Shown: piece after piece, positions 26,158 to 36,629 of the stretch
Layout of the letters: the number at the start of each line of letters is the position of its first letter
Numbering within the stretch: the first letter of the stretch is position 1
Assembly: GCA_934167175.1 (NCBI GenBank)
Contig: CAKPKF010000007.1
Span: 1-64,000 of the forward strand
Direction: 5' to 3'
DNA: 64,000 bases
Origin: an uncultured Clostridia bacterium
GTDB taxonomy: Bacteria; Bacillota; Clostridia; TANB77; CAG-508
The notes under the pieces: generated by a model
Told to the model about the DNA's origin: nothing
Database searches by the model: none
The model's input: only the letters and a program-made list of their open reading frames with translations
Made by a program: the position numbers and the translations under genes

Positions 26158-27465
26158 ATGAAAAAGAGAGTATCAGTAATAGGTGGAGGACTGGCTGGTT
26201 GCGAAGCAGCATATCAAATAGCAAAAAATGGAATTAAAGTAGATTTATATGAAATGAAACCAATAAAATTTTCACCAGCCCATTCAAATGAAAATTTAGC
26301 AGAGATAGTTTGTAGTAATTCTTTTAAGTCAAATGATATAACAAATGCATGCGGACTTTTAAAAGAAGAATTAAGAAGATTAGACTCATTGCTAATAAAA
26401 ACGGCAGATAAAACAAGAGTGCCAGCTGGACAAGCACTTGCTGTTGATAGAGAAAAATTTGCCGAAGAAGTAACAAAAAAGATAAAAGAAAATCCAAATA
26501 TAAATCTAATACATGAAGAAATAGGAGATAAAATAAGTATAAAAGAAATGTCACAAAATGGTATAGTTATTATAGCTACTGGTCCATTAACGTCTGATAA
26601 ATTAACTAAGGAAATAGGACTTATAACAGGAGAAAATAAGTTATACTTCTATGATGCAGCAGCTCCAATTGTGACAAAAGAAAGTATTAATTTTGATATA
26701 GCATTTTGGGGAGATAGATATGGTAAAGGAGAGAGCAATTATATAAATCTTCCAATGAATAAAGAAGAATATGAAACTTTTTATAGTGAATTAATAAATG
26801 CAGAAGTAGCTACATTACACGAATTTGAAAAAAGAGAAATATTTGAAGGGTGTATGCCAATAGAAATAATGGCTAAAAGAGGAATAGACACATTAAGATT
26901 TGGTCCATTAAAACCAGTAGGATTTACAGATCCACGAACAGGAGAAAGACCATATGCGATTGTTCAATTAAGGCAAGATGACAGTATGGGAACAATATTT
27001 AATTTAGTAGGATTTCAGACAAATTTAAAATTTGGTGAACAAAAAAGAGTGTTTAGTTTGATACCAGGGTTAGCAAATGCTGAATTTGTGAAATATGGAG
27101 TAATGCATAGAAATACATATATAAATTCTACAAAATTGTTAGATAATACATATAATTTGAAATCAAATTCAAATATATATTTTGCAGGGCAAATAGCAGG
27201 AGTAGAAGGATACGTAGAATCAATAGCATCAGGGATGGTAGCAGGATTAAATGCTATACAACAGTACAATGAGAAAAATAAAAAAATAGTTTTTTCAGAT
27301 TTAACAATGATAGGAGCATTGGCAAAATATATTTCAACAGAAAATAAAAAATTTCAACCAATGAACGCAAATTTTGGAATATTGCCAGGATTAGATGAAA
27401 AAATAAGAGATAAAAAAATAAAATATGAAAAATTAGCTAAAAGAGCATTAGAAAATTTAGGGTAA
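26158..27465 (+). CDS. trmFO: FAD/folate-dependent tRNA (m5U54) methyltransferase TrmFO
   Basis: TrmFO uses methylenetetrahydrofolate and FADH2 to make ribothymidine at U54 of tRNA. The FAD-binding start VSVIGGGLAGCEAAYQIAKN, YEMKPIKFSPAH, ACGLLKEEL, LRFGPLKPVGF, and FAGQIAGVEGYVESIASGMV are standard family blocks. The ATG at 26158 is chosen because AGAGGAAG lies just upstream and the dinucleotide motif starts immediately; an upstream in-frame TTG exists at 26140. It has 435 residues, the normal length. Confidence 0.94.
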   Translation: MKKRVSVIGGGLAGCEAAYQIAKNGIKVDLYEMKPIKFSPAHSNENLAEIVCSNSFKSNDITNACGLLKEELRRLDSLLIKTADKTRVPAGQALAVDREKFAEEVTKKIKENPNINLIHEEIGDKISIKEMSQNGIVIIATGPLTSDKLTKEIGLITGENKLYFYDAAAPIVTKESINFDIAFWGDRYGKGESNYINLPMNKEEYETFYSELINAEVATLHEFEKREIFEGCMPIEIMAKRGIDTLRFGPLKPVGFTDPRTGERPYAIVQLRQDDSMGTIFNLVGFQTNLKFGEQKRVFSLIPGLANAEFVKYGVMHRNTYINSTKLLDNTYNLKSNSNIYFAGQIAGVEGYVESIASGMVAGLNAIQQYNEKNKKIVFSDLTMIGALAKYISTENKKFQPMNANFGILPGLDEKIRDKKIKYEKLAKRALENLG

Positions 27466-27473
27466 ATAATTTT

Positions 27474-27523
27474 AAATGTTGTATATTATTTTACAAAGTT
27501 AAAAATAATATACAACATTTTGT
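27474..27523 (+). terminator. Terminator of trmFO
   Basis: AAATGTTGTATATTATTTT pairs with AAAATAATATACAACATTT, followed by TTGTAGTTATTT. Confidence 0.75.
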
Positions 27524-27584
27524 AGTTATTTGAGTACATTTTTTATAATTTATATTTGTTTTAGTACTTAATTTTGTCTACTAC

Positions 27585-27613
27585 TTGTTTTTTGGTTAAA
27601 AAAATTATATAAT
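27585..27613 (+). promoter_or_regulatory. Promoter of gatCAB
   Basis: TTGTTT (27585-27590), 17-bp spacer, TATAAT (27608-27613). Confidence 0.5.
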
Positions 27614-27650
27614 AATCAACATAAATAAAAGAGAAATGGAGATGAAGTTT

Positions 27651-27938
27651 ATGAACATCAGTAGAGAACAAATTTTGCATATTGCAAATTTGGCTAATTT
27701 AAATTTAAAGGAAGAAGAAATAGACACATACATCATGCATTTACAAGACATATTAGAATTCGCTAATACAGTTAATAATGCTAATGTTGAAGGTCTTGAA
27801 GAAACAATTGGAGCAAATGATAATTATAATGTGTTTAGAAAAGATGAAGTAGAAGTTTTTGAAGATAATGCAAGTTTACTTGCAAATGCTGAAGAAGTTG
27901 AAAATAATATGTTTAGAATACCAAAGGTTATAAATTAA
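27651..27938 (+). CDS. gatC: Asp/Glu-tRNA amidotransferase subunit C
   Basis: The 95-residue small GatC subunit, which wraps around GatA and GatB and stabilises the amidotransferase. The family start ISREQILHIANLANLNLKEEEI and the C-terminal NMFRIPKVIN are clear. The ATG at 27651 lies 8 bases after TGGAGATG; upstream in-frame ATGs fall inside or before that ribosome-binding site. First gene of gatC-gatA-gatB. Confidence 0.94.
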   Translation: MNISREQILHIANLANLNLKEEEIDTYIMHLQDILEFANTVNNANVEGLEETIGANDNYNVFRKDEVEVFEDNASLLANAEEVENNMFRIPKVIN

Positions 27939-27985
27939 AATAAATTAGATAGTAAAATATTTAATGAGAAATAGGAGGAGTTTGA

Positions 27986-29455
27986 ATGAACATTACAGAA
28001 CTTACGGTACATGAACTTGTTGAAAAGTTAGAGAAAAAAGAAATTACAATAACAGAAGTTACAAAAGCATATTTAGATAGAATAGAAGAAAAAGAAGATG
28101 ATGTAAAAGCATTTGTAACAGTATGCAAAGAAGAAGCTTTAGAAAAAGCTAAAGAAATAGATGAAAAAGTGAATAAAGGTGAAATAAAATCAAATTTAGC
28201 AGGAATTCCTATAGGAATAAAAGACAATATGTGTACTAAAGGAATAAGAACAACTTGTTCTTCAAAAATGTTAGAAAATTTTATAGCACCTTATGATGCA
28301 ACAGTTATAGAAAAAATAAAAGAAAAATCAATGATTGTTTTAGGAAAAACAAATATGGATGAATTTGCTATGGGAGGATCTACAGAATATTCATATTTTA
28401 AGAAAACATGTAATCCTTGGGATTTAACAAGATCACCAGGAGGTTCAAGTGGTGGATCAGCAGCAGCAGTAGCAGCAGGTATGGTTCCATGGGCGTTAGG
28501 AAGTGATACAGGAGGATCAATTCGTCAACCATCATCATTTTGTGGAACTGTAGGATTGAAACCTACATATGGTTTAGTATCTAGATATGGAATAGTGGCA
28601 TTTGCATCATCATTAGATCAAATAGGTCCAATAACTAAAGATGTAACAGATTCAGCTATGCTTTTAAATGTAATTACAGGTCATGACAAAAAAGATACTA
28701 CATCATTGCCAAGAGAAAAAGTAGATTATACGAAAAGTCTGATAAATGATGTAAAAGGATTAAAAATTGGAATACCAAAGGAATATTTTGGAGAAGGAAT
28801 TAATAAAGAAGTAAAAGAAGTTTTAAATAAAGCAATAGAAAAATACAAAGAATTAGGAGCAATAGTAGAAGAATGTTCTATAGATATAGCAGAGTATGCA
28901 TTACCTACATACTATATAATAGCTTGTGCTGAGGCAAGTTCTAACTTAGGAAGATTTGATGGAATTAGATATGGATATAGAGCTAAAGAATTTAATAATT
29001 TAAAAGAATTATTTAAAAATTCAAGGAGTGAAGGTTTTGGTGCAGAAGTTAAGAGAAGAATAATATTAGGAACATATGTATTAAGTTCAGGATATTATGA
29101 TGCATATTACAAAAAAGCTCAACAAGTTCGTACACTAGTAAAAAATAGATTTGATGAAGCTTTTGAGAAATATGATGTTATATTAACACCATCTTCACCA
29201 ACAGTTGCATTTGAAATTGGTACAAAATCTAATGATCCATTAGAAATGTATTTAGCAGATATATGTACAGTACCAGTAAATATAGCAGGACTTCCAGGAA
29301 TCTCAATACCATGTGGAGTAGATAGCAAAGGAATGCCAGTTGGAATGCAATTAATAGGAAAGCGTTTCTCAGAAGAGACTCTTCTAAGATTTGCATATAC
29401 ATATGAACAAAATACTAATTTCAGTGAAAAATATAAACCAGAATTTAAAAAATAA
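27986..29455 (+). CDS. gatA: Asp/Glu-tRNA amidotransferase subunit A (amidase)
   Basis: A 489-residue glutaminase/amidase subunit that releases ammonia from glutamine for transamidation of Glu-tRNA-Gln or Asp-tRNA-Asn. The Ser-cisSer-Lys triad is visible: Lys in GIPIGIKDNMCTKG, the Ser residues in LTRSPGGSSGGSAAAVAAG and GSDTGGSIRQPSSFCG. AGGAGG precedes the ATG. No CGG in frame despite many conserved glycines. Confidence 0.97.
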   Translation: MNITELTVHELVEKLEKKEITITEVTKAYLDRIEEKEDDVKAFVTVCKEEALEKAKEIDEKVNKGEIKSNLAGIPIGIKDNMCTKGIRTTCSSKMLENFIAPYDATVIEKIKEKSMIVLGKTNMDEFAMGGSTEYSYFKKTCNPWDLTRSPGGSSGGSAAAVAAGMVPWALGSDTGGSIRQPSSFCGTVGLKPTYGLVSRYGIVAFASSLDQIGPITKDVTDSAMLLNVITGHDKKDTTSLPREKVDYTKSLINDVKGLKIGIPKEYFGEGINKEVKEVLNKAIEKYKELGAIVEECSIDIAEYALPTYYIIACAEASSNLGRFDGIRYGYRAKEFNNLKELFKNSRSEGFGAEVKRRIILGTYVLSSGYYDAYYKKAQQVRTLVKNRFDEAFEKYDVILTPSSPTVAFEIGTKSNDPLEMYLADICTVPVNIAGLPGISIPCGVDSKGMPVGMQLIGKRFSEETLLRFAYTYEQNTNFSEKYKPEFKK

Positions 29456-29492
29456 ATAGAAGTTGCTAAATTAAGCAAAAGGAGGAATTTGA

Positions 29493-30932
29493 ATGTCAAG
29501 AGAAGATTACGAAGTAGTAATAGGACTAGAAGTGCATGCTGAATTGTCAACAAAAACTAAAATATTCTGTTCATGTAAAGCGGAATTTGGTGGAGCACCA
29601 AATGAACATACATGCCCTATTTGTATGGCTATGCCAGGAACATTACCTGTACTTAATGAAAAAGTAGTAGAATATGCAGTAAAAGCAGGATTAGCTACAA
29701 ATTGTGAAATATCAAGAAATAGCAAAAACGATAGAAAAAATTATTTCTATCCAGACCTTCCAAAAGCATATCAAATCTCACAATTTGATAGACCATTATG
29801 TGAAAAAGGATATGTAGAAATAGAAATATCAAATGGAGAAAAGAAAAAAATAAGATTAACAAGAATTCATATAGAAGAAGATGCTGGAAAGTTGAATCAT
29901 GATGAATTAGGTGGAGGCAGTTTAGTAGATTTAAATAGAGCAGGAGTACCACTAATAGAAATAGTATCAGAGCCAGATTTACGTTCAGCAGAAGAAGTTG
30001 AATTATATTTAAGAAAACTAAAATCAATATTAGAATATATAGAAGTATCTGATTGTAAAATGCAAGAAGGTTCATTAAGAGCAGATGTAAACGTATCTAT
30101 CAGAAAAAAAGGTTCAAAAGAATATGGTACTAGAACAGAAATGAAAAATATGAGTTCTTTCAGATCTATAGTACGAGCAATTGAATATGAAGTAGATAGA
30201 CAAGTTGATGTTATAGATGATGGAGGAAAAATAGAGCAAGAGACACTAAGATGGGATGATGTATCTGGCAAAACATTCTCTATGAGAGAGAAAGAGGATG
30301 CACAGGATTATAGATATTTTCCAGACCCAGATTTAGTAGCTATAAAACTATCAGAAGAATACATTCAAAATATAAAAGAAAATTTACCAGAGTTACCAGA
30401 AAGCAGAAGAGAAAGATACATATCAGAATATAAATTAACAGAAAGAGATGCAACATTATTAACAGCATCTAAATATTTATCAGACTTATTTGAAAAAGCT
30501 TCAGAAATATGTAATAATCCAAAAGCAGTAAATAACTGGATTATGTCAGATATAAGTAGAATTTTAAATGAAAAAGAAATTGAACCAGAAAATATACCAT
30601 TCACAGCTGAAGATTTAGCAGAAGTTGTAGAATTAATAGACAAAGGTACAATAAGTTCAGCAATAGCAAAAAAAGTATTTGAAGAAATGTTTGAAAACCC
30701 AGAAAAACCATCTAAAATAATAGAGGAAAAAGGTTGGATTCAAATATCAGATGAATCAGCAATAAAAGAAGTTGTACAAAAAATAATAGAAGAAAATCCA
30801 CAATCTGTATCAGATTATAAAGCTGGAAAAGATAAGGCATTAGGATTTTTAGTTGGACAAGCAATGAAACAAACAAAAGGAAAAGCAAATCCAAAAATGT
30901 TAAATGAAATGTTTAAAGAAAATTTACAATAA
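29493..30932 (+). CDS. gatB: Asp/Glu-tRNA amidotransferase subunit B
   Basis: A 479-residue GatB, which binds the mischarged tRNA, phosphorylates its side chain and receives ammonia from GatA. The start YEVVIGLEVHAELSTKTKIF, the CxxC zinc motifs CSCKAEFGGAPNEHTCPIC, YFYPDLPKAYQISQFDRP, and the C-terminal YqeY-like tail (LGFLVGQAMKQTKGKANP) are diagnostic. AAGGAGG lies ahead of the start. Last gene of gatCAB. Presence of GatCAB fits the Asn-type T-box seen at aspS. Confidence 0.97.
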   Translation: MSREDYEVVIGLEVHAELSTKTKIFCSCKAEFGGAPNEHTCPICMAMPGTLPVLNEKVVEYAVKAGLATNCEISRNSKNDRKNYFYPDLPKAYQISQFDRPLCEKGYVEIEISNGEKKKIRLTRIHIEEDAGKLNHDELGGGSLVDLNRAGVPLIEIVSEPDLRSAEEVELYLRKLKSILEYIEVSDCKMQEGSLRADVNVSIRKKGSKEYGTRTEMKNMSSFRSIVRAIEYEVDRQVDVIDDGGKIEQETLRWDDVSGKTFSMREKEDAQDYRYFPDPDLVAIKLSEEYIQNIKENLPELPESRRERYISEYKLTERDATLLTASKYLSDLFEKASEICNNPKAVNNWIMSDISRILNEKEIEPENIPFTAEDLAEVVELIDKGTISSAIAKKVFEEMFENPEKPSKIIEEKGWIQISDESAIKEVVQKIIEENPQSVSDYKAGKDKALGFLVGQAMKQTKGKANPKMLNEMFKENLQ

Positions 30933-30933
30933 A

Positions 30934-30973
30934 AAAGAAAACTCATCTTATAAATGTAAGATGAGTTTTCTTT
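30934..30973 (+). terminator. Terminator of gatCAB
   Basis: AAAGAAAACTCATCTTA pairs with TAAGATGAGTTTTCTTT, a 17-bp perfect stem. Confidence 0.9.
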
Positions 30974-30983
30974 ATGTGAAAAA

Positions 30984-31235
30984 CTAATTTAATTGCTTTT
31001 TTATAGAGTCCATGGCAAAACCACAAATAATAAATTCTACATAAAGCATTAAACCTAATCTAAATAAAGACAAACCAATATAATACAGGTCTGGTGCCTT
31101 ATAAAGTACATCATATGTAAATAGAACAATAGAAGAAACAATACAAACAAAAAGAGAAAAAGAAAAACCATACTTAATTATTTTGAGTGTTAGTTTATCA
31201 ATATCTTTTATAGTGTCCAATATATATTTAAACAT
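30984..31235 (-). CDS. Small two-span membrane protein, unknown
   Basis: An 83-residue protein with two hydrophobic spans (about residues 22-45 and 55-75) and a basic C-terminus (KKQLN). I do not recognise the family. The ATG at 31235 (MFKYILDTIK) is preferred because TGGAGGATATTCT precedes it; a longer in-frame reading upstream lacks a ribosome-binding site. Convergent with gatB and upstream of the rpsT terminator region. Confidence 0.65.
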   Translation of the reverse strand: MFKYILDTIKDIDKLTLKIIKYGFSFSLFVCIVSSIVLFTYDVLYKAPDLYYIGLSLFRLGLMLYVEFIICGFAMDSIKKQLN

Positions 31236-31385
31236 AGAATATCCTCCAGTATATAAATATACTTTATAAATATATATTAGCATCTTTTATATAAGAAATC
31301 AAAGGAAATGCTTGGCAAAAAATATATTGTAAAATGGGAAAAACAAAAATTCTATTAAGTTTTCATTTTTTAGTAAAAAATGTCA

Positions 31386-31420
31386 AAATAAAAAAAACTA
31401 CATTTAAGTAGTTTTTTATT
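31386..31420 (-). terminator. Terminator of rpsT
   Basis: AAAAAACTAC / GTAGTTTTTT stem with T run on the minus strand, 40 bases after rpsT. Confidence 0.8.
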
Positions 31421-31459
31421 TTAAAAGAAAATTTATAAAATAAATTTTCAGAATTAATC

Positions 31460-31726
31460 TTAAGCGATAGCTTTATTTAATTTTTTTGCTAATTTAGATT
31501 TTTTTCTTGCAGCATTATTTTTTACTAAAACACCTTTTGTACATGCTTGATCTATTTTTTTGGTAGCTGTTACAAAAAGAGTTTTTGCTTCTTCAACATT
31601 TCCATTTTCTACAGCTTCTTCGAATTTTCTTACAGCTGATTTATAACCTGATTTAATCATATTATTTCTTAAAGTTTTCTTTTCGATAACTTTTACTCTT
31701 TTCATTGCTGATTTAATATTTGGCAT
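31460..31726 (-). CDS. rpsT: 30S ribosomal protein S20
   Basis: An 88-residue S20, a helical protein binding 16S rRNA early in 30S assembly. The start MPNIKSAMKRVKVIEKKTLR and the basic C-terminal AARKKSKLAKKLNKA are typical. The ribosome-binding site is AGGAGGTG. It is a single-gene transcript with its own terminator. Confidence 0.95.
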   Translation of the reverse strand: MPNIKSAMKRVKVIEKKTLRNNMIKSGYKSAVRKFEEAVENGNVEEAKTLFVTATKKIDQACTKGVLVKNNAARKKSKLAKKLNKAIA

Positions 31727-31849
31727 TTCTCAATTGCACCTCCTCTTGTGAATAATACACTATAACTTATATTATTCTAACACAATTTCCAACGTATTGC
31801 AATACATTTTTAAAGAAAATTCCAATGAAGGAGTAAAAAACAATAGTTA

Positions 31850-31894
31850 GAAAAATTCATGTTAATAATTTACAAATTACTAATATGAATTTTC
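31850..31894 (-). terminator. Probable terminator of mscL
   Basis: A near-perfect inverted repeat (GAAAAATTCAT-G-TTAATAATTT and AAATTACTAATATGAATTTTC) 20-60 bases after mscL on the minus strand. There is a weak T-rich run beyond. Confidence 0.5.
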
Positions 31895-31915
31895 TGTGTA
31901 GCATATGAATTTATT

Positions 31916-32428
31916 TTAAGTAGTTTCTTTTACTTGTTCATCTGAAGTTTTGGATATATTATCTTTAGGCATTTCTGGAAGTTCAGAAGTACAGTAAGGA
32001 CATCTGGTAGCTTTTATATTTATTTCAGATAAACAATATGGACAGATTTTTTCTTTTATAGTGTGTTGTCTTTTCCTTTTAAAACGGAAAAATTTCGTTT
32101 GTTTAGTTAACTCTTCAGCTTGAATTTGAACTTCAAGTAATTTTTTATTTAATTTATTAAAATATTTAAAAGCATAAAAAATAGATAGAGCTATAATTAA
32201 AAAGTTTACTATAGTTGTTAAAAAGGAACCATATCTAATGTTAGCATTACCTATTCTAAAGCTTAAATCTGTAAAATCTATTTTTCCAATAAAAAGAGAG
32301 AGAAGAGGTATAATAATATCATTAACTAATGAATTTACAATTTTTTGAAGAGCTCCACCAACAACCACACCAATAGTGAAACCAAAAACATTTCCTTTTT
32401 TGAAAAAATCACTTAATTCATCCCACAT
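31916..32428 (-). CDS. mscL: Large-conductance mechanosensitive channel MscL with C-terminal zinc ribbon
   Basis: MscL opens under membrane tension to release solutes during hypo-osmotic shock. The family start FFKKGNVFGFTIGVVVGGA, the pore helix, and the second span (FLTTIVNFLIIALSIFYAF) are clear in residues 1-95. After a charged helix comes an added zinc ribbon with CPYC and CPYC pairs (about 124-145) and an acidic tail, giving 170 residues against the usual 120-150. The ATG at 32428 is preferred over an upstream in-frame Met because AATGGAGGGATTGCGT provides the ribosome-binding site. Confidence 0.93.
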   Translation of the reverse strand: MWDELSDFFKKGNVFGFTIGVVVGGALQKIVNSLVNDIIIPLLSLFIGKIDFTDLSFRIGNANIRYGSFLTTIVNFLIIALSIFYAFKYFNKLNKKLLEVQIQAEELTKQTKFFRFKRKRQHTIKEKICPYCLSEINIKATRCPYCTSELPEMPKDNISKTSDEQVKETT

Positions 32429-32531
32429 ACGCAATCCCTCCATTCTAAATTAATGATAAACGAAAAAAGAAAAAATGTCAAATAAAATAGAAAAAAGTAG
32501 ATGAAAAAATCAAAAGATGAATTGGAAAGAC

Positions 32532-32560
32532 TTGACAATTACTTACAAAAATGATATATT
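32532..32560 (+). promoter_or_regulatory. Strong promoter of the 32597-33028 gene
   Basis: TTGACA (32532-32537), 17-bp spacer, TATATT (32555-32560). One of the best sigma-A type promoters in the window. Confidence 0.7.
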
Positions 32561-32596
32561 ATATATACATTTTATGTACACAGGAGGATGAGAGAT

Positions 32597-33028
32597 ATGT
32601 GTAAAAAGCTCATAAAAATTCTCAAAGAAAGAGAATTCAAATTAGTTAATATTGTTAATATGGATTTATTTGCGGACTCAAATGGTAATGTTTGGTTAAT
32701 GAATATGCCAAATAAGATTCCAAGTGATGGAAAGTTAAATTTCATCCAAAAAGAGTCAGTGAAAGTTTATGAACAATTAAGAGAAAAAGGGTTCGAGCTT
32801 AAATTTGGACCTGCATTTCCAGTAATTCCTATGGTAATGCAACCTAGAAAAGAGATTGTTTATGGTTTATATTGTACTAATATACAAGAAATGTTGGAAA
32901 AAGATTTTGACTGGACATTGGATTTTTTAGAGAGAAACCCAAGAATTCAACTATTAATAATGAAACAAGAATTTGGATTCAATAACATAAAGATTAAAGA
33001 GTTAAAACAAATTCTCGAATCTAAATAG
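32597..33028 (+). CDS. Conserved-looking protein of unknown function
   Basis: A 143-residue soluble protein that I do not recognise. It begins MCKKLIKILKEREFKLVN and includes DSNGNVWLMNMPNKIPSDGKL, a proline-rich GPAFPVIPMVMQPRKEIVYG and a helical C-terminus. No signal peptide or membrane span. The ATG at 32597 is chosen because AGGAGG lies 9 bases upstream; the ATG at 32588 touches the ribosome-binding site. Good promoter, own terminator and normal codon use indicate a real, expressed single gene. Confidence 0.75.
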   Translation: MCKKLIKILKEREFKLVNIVNMDLFADSNGNVWLMNMPNKIPSDGKLNFIQKESVKVYEQLREKGFELKFGPAFPVIPMVMQPRKEIVYGLYCTNIQEMLEKDFDWTLDFLERNPRIQLLIMKQEFGFNNIKIKELKQILESK

Positions 33029-33034
33029 GAATGG

Positions 33035-33066
33035 TAGTGGAGCTTAAATTAAGCTCCACTATTTCA
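33035..33066 (+). terminator. Terminator of the 32597-33028 gene
   Basis: TAGTGGAGCTT pairs with AAGCTCCACTA, followed by TTTC. Stem is strong, T run short. Confidence 0.75.
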
Positions 33067-33153
33067 AAATATAAAATATTTGTAAATAATATATTTTATT
33101 TTAATAAAAATTAATATATAATATATACAAAATTGCAATAAGGAGATTTGTTA

Positions 33154-36100
33154 ATGAATTCATTAATAAAATATATTACAGAATCAGCAAAATTTGATTC
33201 ATACATACAGGATATAAATAATAAAATAAGTCCGGTTTTACTATCGGGCTTATCTGACGTTGTTAAAAATCAAATGTGTGTTGCAACTATGAGTAAATCT
33301 AAAAAAAATATTTGTATAATAACATATAATGAAATACAAGCTAAAAAAATAATGAACGATTTAGAAAATTTAGAAGTGCCAGCACTATATTTTCCAAAAA
33401 GAGAAATTGTAACATATGATTATATAGCAGAAAGCAAAGATTTACCATATGAAAGAATAGATGTATTAAACAAAATATATAGTAAAAAAGCTAAGATAAT
33501 AGTTACGACAATAGAAGCTATTAATCAAAAAATGATATCAAAAGAAGTATTATATAAAAACATAATAAATTTATCAGTAGGAAAAGTATATGATTTAGAG
33601 AAACTAAAAGAAAAACTAACTTTGTTAGGATATTCAAGAGCGGATATTATAGAAGGCAGAGCACAATTTGCAGTTAGAGGTGGAATAGTTGATATCGGTT
33701 TATCAGATAAAAATGGAGTAAGGATAGAATTTTGGGGAGATGAAGTAGATTCAATAAGATATTTTAACATATCTAGTCAAAGATCCACAGAAATGGCAGA
33801 AAAAATTGAAATATATCCAGCACATGAATTTCTATTGGAAATATCAATAGATGAAATTTGTAAACAATTGAAGAATACTATAACAACAGAAAACACAGAA
33901 GATATATTAAACAAAGATATAGAAGCAATAAAATCAGGAAATTATACTAGCAAGGTAGATAAATATTTTGAATATTTTTATAAAAAATCCAATACATTAT
34001 TAGATTATATAGAAAAAGATAGAATAATATTTTTAGATGAAGTAAGCAAAATAAAGGCAAGAGCTGACAATATACAAATTGATACAAATAATGTTATTAA
34101 AAATTTAATAGAAAAAGAAAAAATAATTCCTAATATATTAGAAAATATTCAAAGTTACGAAGAATTTATTCAAAAAGCATTAGAGTTTCTAGTTGTATAT
34201 TTACAAGTGCAAGATACTAAAATAGTAGATATAGAAAATGGAAAATCTAATCAAAATAAATACAATTTTAGAACGAGAGAAGTGAATTTTTACAAGAGTA
34301 GCATAGATTTACTTTTTGAAGAACTACAGAGTAGTATAAAATCTAAAAAAAGAACTATAATATTGCGGAGGAAGCGAAGAAAGTGCAAGAAAAGTGTCAT
34401 TATTACTGCTAGAAAAAGATATACCACATAAATATGCAAAAAAAATAACAAAGGATATTGAAACTGATAAAATAATGGTAACTGTAGGCAATTTGTCTTC
34501 AGGATATGAAATATTTGATATAAATTTATTAGTAATAACTTCTAATGAATTATTTTCAGAAAATAAAAAAAGAAGAGGCTCAAGTTCAATATTTAGACAA
34601 GGGGAGAAAGTTGTATTTGCTGACCTAAGGGTAGGTGATTATGTTGTTCATAAAACACATGGAATTGGGCAATTTATAGGAGTAAATACAATAACAGCAG
34701 ATGGAACAACAAAGGATTATATAAAAATAAAATATAAAGGAGAAGATATACTATATATTCCCACAAATCAATTAGATAATATAAGAAAATATATAGGCGG
34801 TGGAGAAACAACCCTAAAATTAAATAAATTAGGAAGTAAAGAGTGGTCTACGACTAAAGCAAAAGTAAAAAAGAATTTAAGAGAAGTAGCAAGAAATTTA
34901 ATAGAATTATATGCGAAGAGAAAAAAGATAAAAGGATATGCTTTTTCAAAGGATACTCCATGGCAAAATCAGTTTGAGGACAGTTTTCCTTATGTTGAAA
35001 CAGATGATCAAATTAGGTGTATAGAAGAAGTAAAAAAAGATATGGAATTGGATAAACCAATGGATAGGCTTTTGTGCGGAGATGTTGGATATGGAAAAAC
35101 AGAGGTTGCAATAAGAGCTGCATTTAAATCTTGCATGGATCAAAAGCAAGTAGCATATTTAGTTCCAACTACAGTGCTAGCTAATCAGCAATATGAAAGT
35201 TTTAAACAAAGAATGAAAGAGTTTCCTATAAGAGTGGAGTTGTTAAATAGATTTAGAACTACAAAACAACAAAAGGAGATTATAAAAAAATTAAAATTAG
35301 GTGAAATAGATATCATAGTTGGAACACATAGAATACTAAGTAAAGATGTAGAATTTAAAGACTTAGGCTTACTAATAATTGATGAAGAACACAGGTTTGG
35401 AGTAAAAGATAAAGAAAAAATAAAAGAACTAAAAACAGCTGTGGATGTTCTTACAATGACAGCTACACCAATACCAAGAACATTACATATGTCTATTGTT
35501 GGGGTAAGAGATATGTCTGTTATATATGAACCACCACAAAATAGAAGACCTGTTCAGACTTATGTATTAGAATATGATGAAGAAATAATAAAGGAAGCTA
35601 TAACAAAAGAGTTAGAAAGGGATGGGCAAGTTTTTTACTTGTATAATAAAGTAGATACAATAATACAAAAATCAGAAAGAATATCTCAATTAGTTCCTGA
35701 AGCAAGAGTTGCATTTGCACATGGAAAGATGTCGGGAAGAGAGTTAGAAGAGATAATGCAAGACTTTGTAGATAAAAAGACTAATGTATTAGTATGTACT
35801 ACAATACTAGAATCTGGGATAGATATTCCAAATGCAAATACTATAATAGTTGAAAATGCGGATAGGCTAGGATTGGCACAATTGTATCAAATTAGAGGAA
35901 GAGTAGGAAGAAGCAATACTCAAGCATATGCATATATAATGTATAAAAGGGATAAGCTATTATCAGAGGTTGCGGATAAAAGATTAAAAGCAATTAAAGA
36001 ATTTACTGAATTTGGTTCAGGATTTAAAATAGCAATGAGAGATTTAGAGATAAGAGGAGCAGGAAGTTTATTAGGAGAAATTCAACATGGACATATGGAT

Positions 36101-36616
36101 CAAGTTGGATATGATACATATTGCAAGTTATTAGATGAAGTTATTAAAGAAATACAGGGAATAGAAATAGAACCAGAAAAGGACATTCAGATAGATTTAA
36201 ATGTATCAAGTTATTTACCAGATGATTTTATAGAAAATAGTAGTCAAAAAATTGAGATATATCAGGATATTGCATTATGTAGAACAGAAGAAGAGATTCA
36301 AAATGTTATTGATGAAATAATAGATAGATTTGGTCCTATGCCAGAAAAAGTAGAAAACTTGATAGAAATAGCTAGAATAAAAGAATTATGCAAAAAAACA
36401 GGTGTAATAAAAATCCAAGAGAAAAAGGAATCAATAGTATTTACTTTTGATTCTACAGAATTTGATATGAAAGTAGTAAATACACTAATTGAAAAATATA
36501 GAAATAAAATAAAATTCTCACCGGGAAATATGCCATATATAACATATAAATATCAAAATAATTCGGATATGAAAAAACTAAGTGAAATTAAAGAATTTTT
36601 AAGGACACAAATTTAA
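33154..36616 (+). CDS. mfd: Transcription-repair coupling factor Mfd, read through one CGGA site
   Basis: Mfd releases RNA polymerase stalled at DNA lesions and recruits UvrA. The first frame covers the UvrB-homology domains (YFPKREIVTYDYIAESKDLP, GGIVDIGLSDKNGVRIEFWG) to KKRTIIL. CGG at 34366 is then in frame. Skipping the C continues GGSEESARKVSLLLLEK and leads to the RNA polymerase-interacting domain (LRVGDYVVHKTHGIGQFIG) and the RecG-like translocase with Walker A LLCGDVGYGKTEVA, DEEH, and QIRGRVGRS. Joined length 1153 residues, the family norm. The ATG at 33154 has AGGAGA 8 bases upstream. Confidence 0.93.
34366..34369 (+). other. In-frame CGGA read +1 as Gly (mfd)
   Basis: Context TTG CGGA GGA; gives GG in IILGGSEESA. 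Unshifted translation ends at 34431. Confidence 0.9.
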
Positions 36617-36629
36617 GGAAGAAAGGGTA